Origin: Arachis hypogaea
Taxonomy: Eukaryota > Streptophyta > Magnoliopsida > Fabales > Fabaceae
Assembly: GCF_003086295.3 (NCBI RefSeq)
Contig: NC_092039.1
Coordinates: 94,325,061-94,389,060 of the forward strand
DNA length: 64,000 bases
Direction of reading: 5' to 3'
The translations under genes and the position numbers were made by a program. The notes under the pieces were generated by a model, which did no database searches, was not told the origin of the DNA, and saw only the letters and a program-made list of their open reading frames with translations. Within the stretch, counting starts at the first letter, position 1. Every line of letters starts with the position of its first letter. Shown piece by piece: positions 34,863 to 47,114 of this stretch.

Positions 34863-36419
34863 AGTTTTGACTTTTGAGAGTAAATCTCATTAATATATGT
34901 TACCTAAACTCAAACATTATACTTTCTAGTGTTTCATTCTTTTTTTTTTTTTGGAGAATTGTTTCGCTTCACTACTAAATAAAGATTGTGTTGAGTTTTT
35001 GATGAGTTCAAAATCTTTGAAATTCGCTAAGTTACATTAAAAATCAACTATTAAAATTAATTATTGTATACAAACATACATAAATACAAAAATTTAAAAA
35101 TAAAATAATAATCTCACTCTGATCTATATACACGCATTTTTTTTTCCATATCCTTGAGTTATACGCACCAAAACCATTTTTTTCACTCTTAAATCCGATT
35201 TTCTGTACAACACATACTACCATTTTTGTTGTTATTTTCTGCTACATCTGCTACTATATCTTTATTTGTGTTACTATAATCAAACAAAACTTCTTCATCG
35301 GATTTTGATACGTACTTCTTTTTCCTTTCTCTTTATTTGATTTTGCATTTTCGTTTTTACATCACGATGAGCTTTTACTCCTTTTTCTTGTTTAAGTTTT
35401 GCATTTTGTTTGATTTTTGCTAGTTTTTTTAGTTTAATTTTGTTATTTTCATTTGATTTTAGGTCTAATTTTACTATTTGTGTATTTTTTTATTTCTGTA
35501 TTTCTGTCTTTAAATTACGAGGAGTTTTTTCTCTTCTTCTTTGATTTCTATATTTTAATTTGTTTGATTTTTAGTTTTTTTTTTCCTAAATACTTGATTT
35601 CAAGTCTAATTTAGATCTTGCATTTAATTTTGCTACTTCTTATTTGATTTTAGCTTTAATTTCACTATTTTTGTATTTTCTATCACTCATGATCGGAAAG
35701 GTAATTTCTTATTCCTAATATCTTAATCCTTTTTAGGTATTGAATATTAAAGATTGTGTTTGATTATCATTATGCGAGTGTTTGATTATAGCATGGGTTT
35801 GAGCTTTGATTTAGGACTTGTTATTTGATTATGCATAATTCAATTTTTGCATCTTATCCATCTGTTGATCGAAAGTATTTAATTTCAAAAAATACTATAT
35901 TCAAGATCTAATGAATTTGTGTTTCAAAGAATAAAGTTTGTATCTAGAAGGGTTTTGTCGAGGAATGTGAAGTGGGAGCTAGTCGACATATTCAGTTGAG
36001 GAGCTAGTCGATGTGCTCAGTCGAAGAATTAAAGTTTTTTTGAAGGTTATTTTAGTGGTTACTCATATTGTGCAAAAGGAGCGAGAATGATTACTCGAAG
36101 ACTAGCATACGTGGGAGTTACTCTTGAATCAATGAAGAAAGGGTTGGAGTTTTGCTGCAGAAAAACACTAAAACACATTCACATTCCAGAGACTTTCTAA
36201 ATCTGCATTCGAGTCATTTTTCTGTAGGGTTCCTTCTATTATTTTTAAATTTTCATTTACATTTTCTGTAACTTTTACTTTTCTTGCAAATTTATCTTTC
36301 GTGCAATATTTAGTTTCCTTGTCTAATTTTACGTTTCAGTACGTTATTTTCAATTTAAAAATCCTTTGATCTAATCGAAGGTATTCTACTGTTTCATTTA
36401 AATTCAATGCAATTTATTT
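33581..36419. other. AT-rich gene-free stretch with microsatellites
   Basis: No coding content. It contains (AT)n at about 34214-34253 and (ATT)n at about 34802-34860, which yields a spurious poly-Leu frame. T-rich low-complexity sequence (repeated TTTGATTTTAG-like words) spans about 35340-35700. Two 25-bp imperfect tandem units AGCTAGTCGA... lie at about 35968-36020. Confidence 0.6.
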
Positions 36420-36829
36420 TAAAAATACAAATAAATACAAAAAATAAAAATCCTAATTCTAACCCTCACTTTCACTTTTTATTATGATATTTGTTGCCAT
36501 CGTCTACTTTTATTGCCTTTACAACTCCACCATCTCATTGTAAAAATAGAACCCACTATAACTCAACACATATTATTAAGCCTTAAAAACTCCGATTGTT
36601 AGAAAATAAATAACAAATTATATGTAATTTATTATAATTATTCATGCTTTTATTTTCAAAAAAAATATTTATCAAAAAATAATTAAATTAAAATTATGAA
36701 ATTTTAAATTTAAAATTAATTACAACTCATGTAATTTTTATAAATATTTAAATATTTTTTTATTTAAAATTTAAAATTTTAATAATTTAATTATTTCAAA
36801 TTTTATTAAAAATATCTACTCCATACCTT
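36420..36829. repeat. AT-rich dispersed repeat, copy 1 (interrupted by copia element)
   Basis: Matches 58140-58680 by eye: TTCTAACCCTCACTTTCAC, ACCCACTATAACTCAACAC, ATTATTAAGCC and the ATTATCAAAAAATAATTAAAT block. It resumes right of the copia element at 52184. Probably an old transposon interior. Confidence 0.55.
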
Positions 36830-36834
36830 AATTT

Positions 36835-37143
36835 TGTTACAACAAGGATAAGGATGGATGCTCATTGATGGTGGATCTGATTTCCTATGGTGAAAGAAAT
36901 AAATTCTCATGACAGCACAATTAATATGGTTTGAAAGGTTGAATTCATTTGCCTATAAAAGCATAGACGAGGCAAATAGATTACAAACACAGCAATATAA
37001 AAATATTCTCTTTCTTTCTCTTACTATAAACAAATGCAATTCTCTCTCTTTTTACTTTTAATACTTCTTTCTATATATATATATATATATATATAGCAAT
37101 TCTCTCTCTCTTTACTTTTTATACTCTTTTCTATCTTTATATA
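36835..37143 (+). repeat. Copia left LTR, first part
   Basis: Matches 51725-~52035. It ends in an (AT)n tract, where the Tat element inserted. It has TATAAAAGC near 36955 as a possible core promoter. Confidence 0.85.
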
Positions 37144-37591
37144 TGTTCCGAGGGTTACCTGAAACGTGTAGCTCGGCCGTCTGGCAAGACCCGAGGTGAG
37201 GGTTCCGTGACCCGAGCTTGATGTGCCGAGCGGCTGGTGGTTGTACCTGCAATGACACTCCGATGCTTAAGTTAGCATGGGTCCAAGCAGATATTGAGTA
37301 GAATTAGAGTATGAGTTATACCTGGGTGCTCCAGTGTATTTATAGTAGTCGGTCGTGATCTTCCCTGGATAAGATATTCTTATCTTATCTTATCTTTTGG
37401 GAGTTTTATCCCTATCTTTGTGGAACCGCCTTTCCTAGGCCTTTTCGGCCTTTAGGTTTTGGGCTTCATTCCTTTTTGATGGGCCTTCTTAGCTTATTTG
37501 TCCGAGGTCCGACCTCAGGCGTGGGCCTTGGGACGAGGTCGGGCCTTCTATGATCTTACCGAGTTTGGGGAGCTCGGTCAGGGTATGAACA
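37144..37591 (-). repeat. Tat element LTR (3' LTR in element orientation)
   Basis: 448 bp. Most of it nearly matches 46587-47034, but about a dozen differences and two small indels crowd into the first ~75 bp (plus-strand coordinates). Next to it, on the minus strand, GGGCAGGGGCAC (37592-37603) is a good polypurine tract. Confidence 0.9.
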
Positions 37592-38205
37592 GTGCCCCTG
37601 CCCGAGTTCGTCCTTTTTGAGAGGTTGAGCTCGGGCATAGTAGTTTTTTCAAATTTTGAAGATGGCCGTTTCAGCATTTATTGCTTGTTACCGTTTCTCC
37701 TCGATTTCCGTTCGGGCTCTGTGAAGGCATTATTTATTTGCCCCTTTCCTCATTTTCTTCGTTTATTCTGTTCCCTTTCCATTTTTCTGAGTTTTCGCCA
37801 TCTCTCCTTCGAGCGCCGCTCCTTCTTTGTTTCTTCGTCTCCGATTCTTTCTGTGCGTTTTTCCGGGGTTTCCTCCTCGCCGCCGTTTCCGTTTTCCTTG
37901 CATCGGAGCTCATCGTCTTCTTCCTTTCTTCCAGGTTTGTTCTTGTCTTCATTTTCTTTGCGCATATATGCTTCTGTTTTCTTTTTCTTCTATGCCTGGG
38001 TTGCCCCGAAAAGAGGCGCCGCCATCGCTTTGGTTGCTTGTATGTGGGGGGGGGGGGCTCTTTTCTTTTGGTACTTTGTTTTCGGGTTGCTGCATTTTCT
38101 TTCTAAAAGAACTTTGTTTTCTCGTTTTGCTGAATGGGTTTTTGCTGTCTGCCTTTACGTGATTTTTGCCTTGCTGTTGTATTCTTCTTTGTAGGCAAGA
38201 TTTTT

Positions 38206-40117
38206 ATGTCTCGAAAGGTTCTTCAAGCAATGTCGACCAAGATTCCGAGTGGTCTTGGTTGGGTAGATCCTGTTCCTTTAAGAGTCCCTTCCGTGGTAGA
38301 TTCTGAGTATTTAGCTAGGTTTCGTAGGCAATGTAGCATATGTGAGGATAGGGAGTCTGAGAGGGATTATGAGTTAGTAGCCCCGGATTCCGAGGAGAGA
38401 GTTTGCTTCCCGCCTTTAGACAGTTCCGAGAAGCTCTTCTTTTACGCCTATGATTGTTTTTTCTCTAAGCTGGGTGTCCGACTTCCTTTTACCGACCTGG
38501 AGTCCGAGGTGTTGTGGTCCTGTAACCTTGCCCCTACGCAGCTCCATCCAAATTCCTGGGCATTTTTAAAGCTGTTTCAACTTTTGTGCCAGTTTTTGGG
38601 TGTCCCTCCCTCTATTTCTCTTTTTTCCTATTTGTTTGTGTTGACGAAGCCGGGTTCGGGTGGAGGGAAGGTGTCCTCGGTCTCCTTTAGGGCTAACCAG
38701 GGAAGAAAGTTTTGTACCCTGTATGATGAGTCTTTTCATGATTTTAAGAACTTTTATTTTAAGGTCCGGGCTGCTGGGGACGTCCGACCTTTCTTTCTGG
38801 ATGAGAGTGGGGAGCCTTCTTTTCCTCTTTGTTGGCAGGAGAATATAGTGTCTGCTAAGTATACTTTTGAGAGTCTAGATGAGGTGGAGCAGGCTTTTGT
38901 GGGTGTGGTGAGCAGTTTATGGGGTCGGGCGCCTCACTTGGACACGAAGAAAATGTTGGGAGATCCAAGCCTTCTCCGTTCCGAGTTAGGTAGTTCCCGA
39001 CCTCTTTGAGATTCCGACCTTTTCTTAGTATTTTGGTTTTTCTTTATTTTTGGTGGAATCTCTGTTGTGGTAATCCCTTTCTTGATTTCTTGCAGAGATG
39101 TCCTCTCAGGCGGATTCCATGAAATTCCTTCGTCGGACGAAGAAGTCGGTGGCTGCTCGAAATCTCGAGGCTGGGGATGCTTCTGCCCGATCTTCTCCGC
39201 AGAAGACTACTGTGGGTGTTCAGACTCGGTCGAAGACTATTCCGACTCCCCATTTCCGAACTATAAGTCAGGATCCTCCGACCTCTGCTACTTCTTCTCC
39301 TCCTCCGTTCTCGGGTCCTCCTCCTAAGAAGCAGAAGACCTCTCAAGAGCTTGCCGGTTTCAATGATAAGGACTTTGATGCTCTTGGTTGGATTGAGCAG
39401 CATATCCTCCCTCAGACGTTTATTTCTACTGATGATGTGTCTATGGAGCATCATTTTCAGTATATGGCGCGGAGCTGTGTCCGGATGGCTAGTCTGCATG
39501 CCGCTATTGCCCGGGAGTTCAGGAAATCCCCTCTTGGGGCGACCAGCTCCCGACTTGAGAAGACTCAGTCCGAGCTTGATAAGATTAGTCAACTGAAGGC
39601 TGCCAGGATTACTGAGCTGGAGGCCTCTTTGGAGAAAGAGAAAGCTAGGGCTACTGCGGCTGTGGCGTCAGCGAAGACATCTGAGGAGATGGCGAAGGCG
39701 GCTACAGAGAATTATACTCGGCTATATGCTGAGCTTGTGGAGACAAAGGAGGAGCTGCAATCTGCGCAGGAAAAATTTTATGAGCTGGAAGGTCACGTGG
39801 CCAAGGGTATGGATGCCATGTTTGAAAATCTGAAGGCTCAGGTCCGGGTTCTTGCTCCCGACCTAGATCTGAGCTTGTTCAGTACGGATAACGTCGTTGT
39901 GGAGGGAAAGATTGTTCCTGCTCCAAACGAGGATGAGGTTCCGGCGTCCGACCCCGAAGTTCCTGTTGAGAACCCGACTTCCTCTTTGGCCGGGGATGGA
40001 TCTGGCGTGGGGGTTTCAAACCCGGGTGACGTTGCCGTCGATGCAGTCCCGATTTCTATGTTTGCCCCGCAGCCTTCTGTTGATGTGGAGTCCGGAAAGG
40101 ACCTTGACCCTCTGTAA
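38206..40117 (+). CDS. Antisense gene of the Tat element: gypsy-type transposon domain plus coiled coil, two exons joined by inference
   Basis: Exon A 38206-38989 starts at ATG 38206 (MSRKVLQAMS) just after a possible acceptor (TTCTTTGTAG, 38194). Exon B is 39096-40117. The 106-bp intron has GT..AG borders (38990-39095) and joins the frames exactly, giving about 601 residues without a stop. Exon A resembles the putative gypsy-type transposon domain of Tat antisense ORFs (FFYAYDCFFSKLGVRLPFT, LHPNSWAFLKLFQLLCQFL). Exon B is Ser/Pro-rich, then a long heptad-rich coiled coil (about 39580-39850: ITELEASLEKEKARATAAVA, YAELVETKEELQSAQEKFYE), then an acidic tail. Antisense extra ORFs between pol and the 3' LTR are known in Tat elements; the function is unknown. 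An upstream first exon between 37650 and 38190 is possible. Confidence 0.65.
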
Positions 40118-40264
40118 TTTTTGGTGTTTTGCCCGACCTGTGGGCTCTTTTGTTTTTGGATGGTTACTGTGAACGCTTTTGGACACCTTTTTGCTTTTTA
40201 GCTACTTGTAGTAACTTTTTAGCTTTATTTATGTGGTGTTTGCGTTTTGACTTTTTGTCCTGCT

Positions 40265-40790
40265 TTTATGCTTTTTAGTTGTTTTTTGAATAACAACTTT
40301 TTAGCTAGCGTTTTGAGACTTCCTTTGGTTTCGTTCTTGCGCTTGTACTTTTTAGTTGTTTTTGTAAAGCAACTTTTTAGTAAGCGTTTTCGAAACCTCT
40401 TCTGATTTTGCTCTTTTCGCTTTGTACTTTTTAGTTGCTTTTGTGAAGCAACTTTTTAGTAAGCGTTTTCGGAGCTTCCTTCGATTTCGTTCTTTCGCTT
40501 TGTACTTTTTAGTTGCTTTTGTAAAGCAACTTTTTAGTAAGCGTTTTCGAAACCTCTTCTGATTTTGCTCTTTTCGCTTTGTACTTTTTAGTTGCTTTTG
40601 TGAAGCAACTTTTTAGTAAGCGTTTTCGGAGCTTCCTTCGATTTCGTTCTTTCGCTTTGTACTTTTTAGTTGCTTTTGTAAAGCAACTTTTTAGTAAGCG
40701 TTTTCGGAGCTTCCTTCGATTTCGTTCTTTCGCTTTGTACTTTTTAGTTGCTTTTGTAAAGCAACTTTTTAGTAAGCGTTTTTCGAAATC
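40265..40790. repeat. 78-79-bp tandem repeats containing a hairpin
   Basis: Units with TACTTTTTAGTTGC start at 40346, 40425, 40503, 40582, 40660 and 40738; an earlier degenerate unit lies near 40270. Each contains the inverted repeat AGTTGCTT...AAGCAACT (loop 5 nt). Two sub-variants, CGAAACCTCTTCTGATTTTG and CGGAGCTTCCTTCGATTTCG, roughly alternate. The array sits between the 3' end of the antisense gene and the 3' end of pol, where transcripts converge. Confidence 0.85.
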
Positions 40791-40799
40791 TTGGTTCTT

Positions 40800-41340
40800 G
40801 CCGTTTTGAGGCTTCTTTCTTGGGTCCGAGCTTTTTCTCGGACATCGGGTGCTCGAGTACCTCCTTTTTGTTAGGTCCGATTTTGTCGTTGGTCGGCCCT
40901 TTTGAGTTATTTCTGCAATCTCTTTTATTTGGCTTTTTCGAGCCATTTCAGAGTTACTTTTATAACTTTCCCTTTGTTGGGTCCGACTTCGTCGTTTGGT
41001 CGGCCTTTTTAAGTTATTTTTGTAACCTCTTTTTCATTTGGCTTTTCGAGCCATTTCAGAGTTACTTTATAACTTCTCACATTAATTTGAACCTCGTCGC
41101 TTCATCTTTGCCGACCTTGTATGGTCTCTTGGCAAATGATTTTTTGCGTTTTGCCGAGCATAAATTAATGCGCCTTGGTGGGGTACTTTCTAGGATTTGC
41201 TTCATCATGAGGAAGAGAAAATAGAGAAATTTGATTAGTATTAAAAAAGAAGGAATATTTACAAACTGTTTACCCTTTGACTAGGTCGGGTATCTTACTT
41301 AGCCGGGTGTCTCATTAAAAAACCCTTGTAGGGAAAAAGA
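40800..41340. other. Non-coding spacer of the Tat element
   Basis: Two diverged copies (about 85-110 bp each) of a unit with GGTCCGA(C/T)TTCGTCG, GAGTTATTTTTGTAACCTC and GAGCCATTTCAGAGTTAC lie at about 40870-41080. No coding content. Confidence 0.55.
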
Positions 41341-41362
41341 GTACACCTCGGGTTAGGTTTTT

Positions 41363-44300
41363 CTAGTTGTAGTACCGTCTTAGATTACAGGCGTGCCAGG
41401 CCCTGGGCAGCTCATTGCCTTCTAGATCGGATATTTTGTAGTAGCCTGTCCCTAAGACTTCTGTTACCTTGTAGGGTCCTTTCCAATTTGCAGCTAGCTT
41501 TCCTTCTCCCGACTTTTGTGTTCCGATGTTATTTCGGATTAGAATCAGGTCGTGAATGGAGAAACTTCGCTTTATTACCTTTTGATTGTATCTGAGGGCC
41601 GTTCGCCGTTTTAAGGCTTCTTCTCGGATTCGGGCTCTTTCTCGGACCTCGGGGAGGAGGTCGAGTTCTTCCCTTTGTGCCTGTGGGTTGCCTCCTTCGT
41701 TGTAGAAGATGACTCTGGGCGACCCTTCATCTATTTCGATAGGAATCATTGCTTCCATCCCGTAGGCTAGTCGGAATGGGGATTCTCCCGTTGTAGAGTG
41801 CGGGGTTGTCCAATATGCCCATAGTACCTGGGGGAGTTCTTCGGCCCATGCCCCTTTGGCCTCTTGGAGTCTTCGTTTTAATCCGGCCAAGATGACTTTA
41901 TTTGCAGCCTCTGCTTGTCCATTGGCTTGTGGGTGCTCGACCGATGTGAATTGCTGTTTGATTTTTAGTTCGGCCACCAAGTTCTGAAAACTTGTGTCCG
42001 TGAACTGTGTTCCATTGTCTGTTGTGATGGAGTAGGGGACTCCGAACCTCGTGACAATGTTTTTGTATAGGAATCTACGGCTTTTCTGAGCCGTAATAGT
42101 GGCTAAGGGTTCAGCTTCGATCCACTTTGTGAAGTAGTCGACCCCTACTATGAGGTATTTGACTTGCCCCGGTCCTTGTGGAAACGGGCCGAGTAGGTCG
42201 AGTCCCCATTTTGCGAAGGGCCATGGCGCAGTGATGCTGATAAGGTCTTCGGGCGGTGCCTTGTGAAAATTGGCGTGTTTTTGGCAGGGGGGGCATATTT
42301 TCACAAACTCCGTTGCGTCTCTTTGCAAGGTCGGCCAGTAGAACCCGGCTCTGACTACTTTTTTGGATGGTGCCCGAGCTCCGAGATGGTTCCCACACAT
42401 GCCTTCGTGGACTTCTTCGAGGACGCTTTTTGTTTCTGAGGTCGGAACGCACCTAAGGAGGGGATTTGAGAATCCTCTTCTGTATAATACGTCGTGAATT
42501 AATGTATAATTCTGGGCGTCCTTTGTAAGCCTTTTAGCTTCTTTTCTTTCGGCGGGGAGAGTTCCCGACTTCAGGTAGTTGAGTATGGGGGTCATCCATC
42601 CTTGTTGTTGGTTGGATATATTTAGTATTTCTTCCTCTCTTAATACGGAGGGAGATTGTAAGGTTTCTTGGAGGAGACTTCTGTTGTTGCCTCCAGGCTT
42701 GGTGCTAGCAAGCTTTGAGAGGGCGTCTGCCCGGGCATTTTGCTCCCGAGGTATGTGCTGGATTTGTATTTCTGGGAAGTGGCGTAACTGTGCCTGTGTT
42801 TGGTCCAGGTATTTTTTCATAGTTGGGTCTTTGGCCTGGTAACTTCCATTTACTTGTGATGTGATGACCTGGGAGTCGCTGAAGATTGTGATTCTCTGGG
42901 CTCCGACCTCTTCGGCTAGCTTTAGTCCTGCTAGTAGGGCCTCGTATTCGGCCTGGTTGTTCGAAGCCTGGAACTCGAACTTTAGGGATAGTTCTATCCG
43001 CGTTCCTTGGTCGCTTTCAAGTATAACCCCGGCTCCGCTTCCTGTTTTGTTTGAGGACCCGTCGACATACAGGTTCCATGAGAGTGGGGTTCCAGGGGTC
43101 TCAGTGTATTCTGCGATGAAGTCGGCTAGATACTGGGATTTTATGGCAGTCCGAGCTTCATAGTGAAGGTCGAACTCAGACAGCTCCACCGCCCATTGTA
43201 GGATTCGTCCTGCCATGTCTGCTTTTTGTAGGATGTGTCTCATGGGTTGATTTGTCCGGACCTTGATGGTGTGGGCTTGAAAGTAGGGACGGAGCCTCCG
43301 GGCTGTGAACACTAGGGCGTAGGCGAATTTTTCTATTTTCTGATAGTTTAACTCGGCCCCTTGTAGTGCTTTGCTTACAAAGTATATGGGGTGTTGTCCT
43401 TGGTCATTTTCTCGTATTAATGCTGAAGCGACTGCTCGATGTCCGACCGAGAGGTATAGTACGAGCTCTTCCCCTTTTAAAGGTCGGGTTAGGATTGGTG
43501 GCTGCCCGAGGAATTCCTTGAATTTTTGGAAGGCTTTTTCGCACTCCGGGGTCCACGCGAAGGGTTTCCCTTTCTTTAGGAGTGAGTAGAGAGGTAGTGA
43601 TTTTATCGCTGATCCTGCCAAGAATCTTGATAGGGCGGCTAGCCTTCCATTCAGTTGTTGTACTTCTTTGACACACGTCGGGCTCTTCATATTGAGTATT
43701 GCTTGGCATTTATCCGGGTTTGCTTCGATGCCTCTTTGAGTCAGCATGAAGCCTAAGAACTTTCCGGCTTCTGCGGCGAAGGTGCACTTTGTCGGGTTAA
43801 GTCTCATGTTGTGTTTCCTGAGAGTGTCGAAGACACTGGTGAGGTCGGCCACCAAGTTTCTGTCTTCTCGTGTTTTTACCAGCATGTCGTCGACATACAC
43901 CTCTAGCTGTAGTCCGATGTGCTCTGAGAACACTTTATTTATTAGCCTCTGGTAGGTTGCCCCTGCGTTCTTCAGCCCGAAGGGCATTACTACGTAGCAG
44001 TAGTTTGCCCTTGGGGTTATGAACGAGGTTTTTTCTTGGTCGGGTCCGTACATCGGGATTTGGTTGTATCCCGAGTATGCATCCATGAAGGAGAGATATC
44101 TGTAGCCTGAGGCTGCGTCGACTAAGGCGTCGATGTTTGGTAGTGGATATGGGTCTTTGGGGCAGGCTTTGTTGAGATCCGTGTAGTCGACGCACATCCT
44201 CCATTTTCCATTGGGCTTTTTTACCAGGACCACGTTTGCGAGCCATAGGGGGTATTTTACTTCCCTAATGAACCCTGCATCTAGTAGTGCTTGTACTTGT

Positions 44301-46546
44301 TCTTCTATTGCTTGCATGCGTTCGGGCCCGAGCTTCCTGCGTCGCTGTTGGACAGGTCGGGATCCCGGGTACACTGATAGCTTATGGCACATTAGGTCGG
44401 GGCTTATGCCTGGCATGTCGGAGGCTTTCCAGGCGAAGAGGTCGGAATTCTCCCTTAAGAGGGTTATGAGTTCCTCCTTTAGGCCTGTTTCGAGGTTTGC
44501 TCCTATGTTTGTTATCTTTTCAGGTGTGTTCCCGATCTGGATTCTTTCGGTTTCTCCCTCTGGTTGTGGCCGAAGGTCTTCTCGGACTTGAACTCTCCCG
44601 AGTTCTATTGTGTTGATCTCCTTTCCCTTTAAGCTCAGGCTTTCATTATAGCATCGCCGCGCCAGTTTTTGGTCGCCTTTTAGGGTAGCGATTCCTTTTG
44701 CGGTAGGGAACTTCATACAGAGGTGTGGGGTCGAGACTACAGCTGCTAGTCTGTTTAGGGTTGGTCGCCCAATGAGGGCGTTGTACGCTGAGGTAACGTC
44801 GACTATAATGTAGTCGATGCTTAATGTTTTAGATTGCTCGCCTCTTCCAAAGGTAGTGTGTAGCGAGATGTATCCTAAGGGATGGATCGGGGTGTCCCCT
44901 AGCCCAAATAGGTCGGTGGGATAGGCCTTTAGCTCTTTTTCTTCAAGTCCGAGTTTGTCGAAGGCTGTTTTGAACAGGATATCTGCTGAGCTTCCCTGGT
45001 CAACCAGGGTTCGATGTAGGTTGGCGTTTGCTAGGATGATGGTGATTACCATTGGATCGTCGTGCCCGGGTATTACCCCTTGAGCATCTTCTCGGGTAAA
45101 CGAGATAGTAGGTAATTCGGGCAGGGGGCTGTCTTCTCGGACATGATAGACGTCTTTGAGGTGTCTTTTTCGCGAGGATCTGGATGTTCCTCCGCCTGCA
45201 AAACCTCCATTTATCATGTGAACGTGCCTTTCAGGGGTTCGCGGGGTTTGCTCAGCCCGATCTTCGTTATCTCCCCTCCTTCTCTTTTTGGTCTCTTCTC
45301 CCTTCTCTGCTATGTATCTGTCGAGTTTTCCTTCTCTGGCTAGCTTTTCTATAACATTTTTTAGGTCGTGGCAGTCGTTAGTAGAATGACCGTAGAGCTT
45401 GTGGTATTCACAGTATTCGGACCGATCTCTCCCTGCTCTCTTGTGTTTTAGAGGTCGGGGCGGTGGGATTTTTTCGGTGTGGCATACTTCTCTGTAGACG
45501 TCTACCAGGGAAACTCGGAGGGGAGTGTAGCTATGATACTTCCGTGGCTTGTCCGAGTTGGATTCCTCTTTCTTCTTCTGTTCCCGATCTCGATCTCGGA
45601 ACGGGTAGGTTGATTCCTTCCTAGAAGAGTCTCTTAGCTGGGAGGTTTCCTCCATGTTGATATATTTTTCTGCCCGTTCCTGCACCTCGTATAGGGAGGT
45701 CGGGTATCGTTTGGATAGGGATTGGCTAAACGGTCCCTCTTTTAGGCCGTTTGCCAGTCCCATGATGGCTGCTTCAGTGGGCAAGTGTTGTATGTCCAGG
45801 CAGGCTTTGTTGAATCGCTCCATGTACTCTCGGAGAGTTTCTTGGTTACCTTGTTTGATCCCGAGTAGACTGGGGGCATGTTTTGCCTTGTCCTTTTGAA
45901 TGGAGAATCTTGTTAGGAATTTTTTGGTTAGGTCTTCGAAGCTGGTGATTGATCTAGGTGGCAGGTTGTCGAACCACTTCATGGTTGATTTGGTGAGAGT
46001 GGTGGGGAAGGCTTTGCACCGAATCGCGTCGGAGGCGTCGACTAGGTACATTCTGCTTCTGAAGTTGCTGAGGTGGTGACTTGGGTCGGTGGTGCCGTCG
46101 TAGAGATCCATATCGGGTGGTTTAAAGTTTCGCGGTACCTTCTCCTTCATGATCTCTTGCGTGAAGGGATCATGGTTGCCTTCGGGGGTGGGGCCGCGGT
46201 CTGACCGATCTTTCAGGTTGGCCTCTATTTTCCGCAGTTATTCTTCTAATTCTCTGCGCTTGCGAGCTTCCCTTCTCAGATCTTGTTCAGTTTCTTTTTG
46301 CTTCTTTATGTCCTCTTCGAGTTGTTTCAGTCGGTTTTGTTGTGCCCGGACCGCTTCTAGAATTTCCGAGCTCTTTTCTTTTTCGGGATTTCGTGGATCT
46401 TTGTTTGGGAGTGACGTCTTTGGGCGATTCTGTTTGTTTCCTCCTGGAGTGCGTGGTGATAGAGGGCTGTCCGGTCGTTCTCCGGTGTCAACTTCCTCCT
46501 CTTGTTCTGATGCCGCGCGGTCATTGTTGGAGGGGTCGTCCGCCAT
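41363..46546 (-). pseudogene. Tat-lineage gag-pol polyprotein with one in-frame TAA
   Basis: The minus-strand frame starts at ATG 46546 (MADDPSNND), meets TAA at 46238-46240, then is open for 1595 codons from 46150 to 41363. Order: Lys/Glu-rich coiled coil; capsid domain (DLYDGTTDPSHHL, KWFDNLPP, GIKQGNQETLREYMERFN); CEYHKLYGHSTNDC zinc motif; protease with VDQGSSADILF; reverse transcriptase with YVDD near 43886-43897; a degenerate first RNase H; a second, archaeal-like RNase H (LYVDGSSNKTGSGAGV...NNQAEYEALLAGL), the hallmark of Tat; integrase HHCC (HLGARAPSKKV...CPPCQKH) and DDE core (WGLDLLGPFP, ITTDNGTQF, AEAANKV). The long uninterrupted frame implies a recent copy. The stop lies early, so translation might start downstream at 46150. 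Confidence 0.9.
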
Positions 46547-46567
46547 GGTAGAGGGATGACTTCCAGG

Positions 46568-46585
46568 TCCCCGGCAACGGCGCCA
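46568..46585 (-). promoter_or_regulatory. Primer binding site of the Tat element
   Basis: On the minus strand TGGCGCCGTTGCCGGGGA starts one base inside the 5' LTR (46587). It matches the tRNA-Asp complement as I recall it. Confidence 0.8.
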
Positions 46586-46586
46586 A

Positions 46587-47030
46587 TGTTCCGGGGGTTA
46601 CCTGAAACGAGTAGCTCGGACGTCTTGGTGAGGCCCGAGGTGGGGGTCAGGGACCCGAGCTTGATGTGCCGAGCGGCTGGTGGTTGTACCTGCAATGACA
46701 CTCCGATGCTTAAGTTAGCATGGGTCCAAGCAGATATTGAGTAGAATTAGAGTATGAGTTATACCTGGGTGCTCCAGTGTATTTATAGTAGTCGGTCGTG
46801 ATCTTCCCTGGATAAGATATTCTTATCTTATCTTATCTTTTGGGAGTTTTATCCCTATCTTTGTGGAACCGCCTTTCCTAGGCCTTTTCGGCCTTTAGGT
46901 TTTGGGCTTCGTTCCTTTTTGATGGGCCTTCTTAGCTTATTTGTCCGAGGTCCGACCTCAGGCGTGGGCCTTGGGACGAGGTCAGACCTTCTATGATCTT
47001 ACCGAGTTTGGGGAGCTCGGTCAGGGTATG

Positions 47031-47034
<4 letters not shown>
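46587..47034 (-). repeat. Tat element LTR (5' LTR in element orientation)
   Basis: 448 bp, partner of 37144-37591. It is followed by the (AT)n tract of the copia LTR. Confidence 0.9.

Positions 47035-47114
<80 letters not shown>

Larger units (their letters stand above)
37144..47034 (-). mobile_element. Ty3/gypsy element of the Tat lineage, 9.9 kb, with an antisense gene
   Basis: 448-bp LTRs (37144-37591 and 46587-47034) end TGTTCC...GAACA. The 5-bp flanks are both ATATA, though the target is an (AT)n tract, so this is weak evidence. gag-pol runs on the minus strand from 46546. The primer site, polypurine tract and second RNase H fit the Tat lineage. A plus-strand gene lies between the end of pol and the 3' LTR. 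Confidence 0.9.

Noticed and set aside
34702..34893. Open frame with a poly-Leu stretch
   Set aside because: Translation of an (ATT)n microsatellite.
37734..37965. Minus-strand Lys/Glu/Arg-rich open frames
   Set aside because: Complement of a pyrimidine-rich tract upstream of the antisense gene; no domain.
40265..40790. Possible small repetitive protein encoded by the 78-bp repeats
   Set aside because: Both strands give repeated frames because 78 is a multiple of three; changes to 79-bp units break the frame, and the array lies in a convergent 3' region.
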